NCBI GenBank assembly: GCA_002424625.1
Contig: DIKR01000047.1
Location: 25,313 to 33,982, forward strand
Reading direction: 5' to 3'
Source of the DNA: Desulfuromonadaceae bacterium UBA5613
GTDB lineage: Bacteria; Desulfobacterota; Desulfuromonadia; Desulfuromonadales; UBA2197
DNA: 8,670 nucleotides
The notes under the pieces are model-generated. The model saw only the letters and a list, made by a program, of their open reading frames with translations, did not search any database and had not been told where the DNA came from. Made by a program: the position numbers and the translations under genes. Each line of letters opens with the position of its first letter. Within the stretch, counting starts at the first letter, position 1. Below are positions 6,886 through 8,670 of this stretch, piece by piece.

Positions 6886-8069
6886 TCCGTAGCGATGTCA
6901 TCATTGTCGGCGCTGGTCCCGCCGGCTGCGCTGCTGCTCTCCATCTCGCCGGGCAAGGGTATGCGGTTACCCTGATTGAACGTTTGGCGTTGCCGCAAGT
7001 CAAGGCTTGCGGTGATGCCCTTCTCCCGGATGCTTTGCGTGCTCTTTGCCGTTTCGGCGTTGAAGATGCTCTTGCCGCTGTTAGCAAAACCCTGGATACA
7101 CTACAGATCACTGCCCCCAATGGCGCCGAAGTCGAGCTGGCGGTTCGCTCCTTGTCCTTAAAAAGACCCGATCTGCACGCTCTTCTCCATGAGCGTCTTC
7201 GTGTTTGCGGTGTCGATTTATGGCGCGGCGAGGTTCTTGAACCAATCCGCTCCTCTGACGGCCAGCTTTGCGGCGTACGCTGCCGTCGCGATGGCGGGTT
7301 GACAGAAATCTTTGCACCGCTGGTCATTCTCGCCTCCGGGGCCCGTCCTGAGACAATGCAACGCTTTGGCCTGGTTGATGAGGGTGAGGCGCCGACCGCT
7401 GTGGCGATTCGGGCTTACTACCGGGATTATGACAACCCCGGCGATGCGACATTACGCATCGGCTGCCATCCGGCCATTGCTCCGGGATTTTTTTGGATGT
7501 GCCCCCTGCCGGAACGTCAATATAGCATCGGTTGCGGGCATTTCCTCACGGCGTCCGAACGTCCTGATCAACAATATCTTCTGAATCGCCTGGAGTATCT
7601 GTCGCGGTTTTATCCGGCTTCTGCAAAAATTGTCGGGCAGGAGGATATGATCGGCACGCCGTGCAGTTCAGTGCTGCGTACAGGTCTGGTTAACGCTAAA
7701 CTTTATGCCGATGGACTTCTCGTGACTGGCGAAGCGGCGGGGAGTTCTTCTCCCCTCTTCGGCGCCGGGGTCGGAAAAGCTTTGGAGAGCGGCGAACTGG
7801 CGGGAATTGTTGCTGCGGAAGCTTTGGCCAATAAACGTTTTGATGCAATCTTTCTGGCGCGCTATCAAGAGCGCTTGAACGAAAAATTTCATGAGGTTTA
7901 TGCGGCTCAAAGCAAGGCACAACAGTGGCTTGACTCTAGCAAATATCTGAATATCCTGATTAGCAAGGCGAGCCGTCAGGATAAGCTCAGGCAAAAACTT
8001 GAGTCAGTCCTGAATGAGGACCTCCCTCTTTCAAAAGCTGTGTCCTTTTGGACATTTTTTCTTCCGTGA
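6876..8069 (+). CDS. Geranylgeranyl reductase family FAD-dependent oxidoreductase
   Basis: A 397-residue flavoprotein of the geranylgeranyl-reductase family (p-hydroxybenzoate hydroxylase fold). Members saturate double bonds of prenyl chains in lipids, chlorophyll or quinones, or act on unidentified substrates. The N-terminal dinucleotide motif DVIIVGAGPAGCAAALHL (Gly12, Gly14, Gly17) ends at Glu35. KACGDALLP (43-51) matches the family's conserved CGD/CGE block, and APGFFWMCPLP (202-212) resembles the substrate-side loop. The second FAD motif is GEAAGSSSPLFGAGVGKALE (285-304), with Glu286 where Asp is usual. The C-terminal segment after about 325 is charged and probably helical. No signal peptide or membrane helix is apparent. 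The start overlaps the rsmA 3' end by 10 bases, with GGGAGAGG 10 bases before the ATG. Menaquinone-chain reduction (MenJ-like) or another isoprenoid role is possible; the substrate cannot be read from sequence. Confidence 0.85.
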   Translation: MSLIRSDVIIVGAGPAGCAAALHLAGQGYAVTLIERLALPQVKACGDALLPDALRALCRFGVEDALAAVSKTLDTLQITAPNGAEVELAVRSLSLKRPDLHALLHERLRVCGVDLWRGEVLEPIRSSDGQLCGVRCRRDGGLTEIFAPLVILASGARPETMQRFGLVDEGEAPTAVAIRAYYRDYDNPGDATLRIGCHPAIAPGFFWMCPLPERQYSIGCGHFLTASERPDQQYLLNRLEYLSRFYPASAKIVGQEDMIGTPCSSVLRTGLVNAKLYADGLLVTGEAAGSSSPLFGAGVGKALESGELAGIVAAEALANKRFDAIFLARYQERLNEKFHEVYAAQSKAQQWLDSSKYLNILISKASRQDKLRQKLESVLNEDLPLSKAVSFWTFFLP

Positions 8070-8091
8070 GACAGTAAAAATCTCCACTGAT

Positions 8092-8096
8092 GGAGG
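8092..8096 (+). promoter_or_regulatory. Ribosome binding site of the flavin reductase-family gene
   Basis: GGAGG lies 5 bases before the ATG at 8102 and supports that start. The 32-base gap after the FAD reductase has no obvious terminator. Confidence 0.75.
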
Positions 8097-8101
8097 ATTG
8101 C

Positions 8102-8670
8102 ATGAATAAAAAGGCCCTTGGCCCCGGAATTACCTTCTTCCCCCAGCCCGCCACCTGGATCGTCAGCGTCGACAAAGACGGCACGATTGACGTCATGACC
8201 GCTTCTTGGGTGTCGATAGTGAGTAAGACTCCTCCGACAATCGCCCTATCTCTCCATCACGGCCGGCAGACTTATGCCAATATTCAGCAGAGTGGCGTCT
8301 TTACGGTCAATGTCATCCCGAGCAGCCAGGCGGTGGCCGGTGATTATTGCGGTCTCGTCTCCGGGCGTGATGTCGACAAGCTGGCGACGACCGATCTGAC
8401 GCCAGTTGCCGCCTTGCACGTCGTCGCCCCGATTCTCGCCGAGTCCCCCCTGAACCTGGAATGTCGGGTGACGAATGAAATTGCTATTGGTGATTATCGC
8501 CTGATTCTCGGCGAAGTGCTCGAAATCCACATTGCTGCAGCGGCCTGCCTGGATACCGGTTATGATGCAAGCGTCATCGATCCTCTGGTTTATCTCGGCG
8601 GCATCCGCGAATACTGGGGTTTGGGGGAAAAAGTCGGGATCGCTTATAGTATCGGTAAGGAATTGTTACC
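8102..8670 (+). CDS. Flavin reductase family protein (FMN-binding split barrel), 3' end cut by window edge
   Basis: The open frame from the ATG gives 189 complete codons without a stop, starting MNKKALGPGITFFPQPATWI. It has the DIM6/NTAB flavin reductase-like split-barrel pattern: MTASWVSIVSKTPPTIALSL (32-51; the TASW stretch normally contacts the FMN phosphate), GRQTYANI (54-61), GVFTVNVIPSS (65-75), a central SPLNLECRV (115-123), and the late PLVYLGGIREYWGLGE (161-176). Such proteins bind FMN and may reduce flavin with NAD(P)H or transfer electrons to a partner; many in anaerobes have no known substrate. The family's usual length is near 190 residues, so only a few residues should be missing. 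It lies 32 bases after the FAD reductase on the same strand and is probably co-transcribed. It carries no signal peptide. Confidence 0.88.
   Translation, partial: MNKKALGPGITFFPQPATWIVSVDKDGTIDVMTASWVSIVSKTPPTIALSLHHGRQTYANIQQSGVFTVNVIPSSQAVAGDYCGLVSGRDVDKLATTDLTPVAALHVVAPILAESPLNLECRVTNEIAIGDYRLILGEVLEIHIAAAACLDTGYDASVIDPLVYLGGIREYWGLGEKVGIAYSIGKELL

Noticed and set aside
7651..7666. Second, partial copy of the 4968-4995 palindrome (GGCACGCCGTGC)
   Set aside because: It is only a short similarity inside the coding region of the FAD reductase, lacks the GGGG/CCCC arms, and encodes conserved protein sequence.

Overview
The window holds seven protein genes and no recognisable RNA gene, insertion sequence, CRISPR array or phage gene. 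The content is housekeeping: a B12-dependent (class II) ribonucleotide reductase, a cysteine desulfurase-family enzyme, a PIN-PhoH ATPase, TsaD, RsmA, a geranylgeranyl-reductase-family flavoprotein and a flavin reductase-family protein. The coding sequence is fairly GC-rich and the intergenic DNA is AT-rich. This gene set and the protein style suggest a strict or facultative anaerobe such as a Desulfuromonadia/Geobacter-type bacterium (Desulfobacterota). That placement comes from general knowledge of such genomes, not from a database search.

Layout. Positions 1-2054 are nrdJ on the minus strand, with its C-terminus cut by the window edge. Its control region (about 2055-2200) has a strong Shine-Dalgarno, a good sigma-70-type promoter and a NrdR-box-like palindrome lying exactly in the -35/-10 spacer. 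A weaker second box lies just downstream. From 2430 everything reads on the plus strand: cysteine desulfurase-family protein (2430-3578), PhoH-family protein (3637-4953), a 28-bp perfect palindrome (4968-4995), then tsaD (5021-6043), rsmA (6043-6885), the FAD reductase (6876-8069) and the flavin reductase-family gene (from 8102, cut by the right edge). tsaD, rsmA and the FAD reductase overlap end to start and almost certainly form one operon. The flavin reductase follows after 32 bases.

How the parts fit. NrdJ makes deoxynucleotides. TsaD (tRNA t6A37) and RsmA (16S rRNA dimethyl-A) are both translation-fidelity RNA modification enzymes. The FAD reductase coupled to them is the least understood gene, and isoprenoid-chain reduction is the likeliest chemistry. 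The 375-bp divergent region between nrdJ and the desulfurase is the most information-rich non-coding stretch. It holds the nrdJ control region and, on the other strand, a leader with mutually exclusive hairpins ending in a T-tract 24 bases before the desulfurase start. I see no convincing new multi-gene system here. The main leads are this leader, the NrdR-type operator, the long palindrome and the operon placement of the unassigned reductase.
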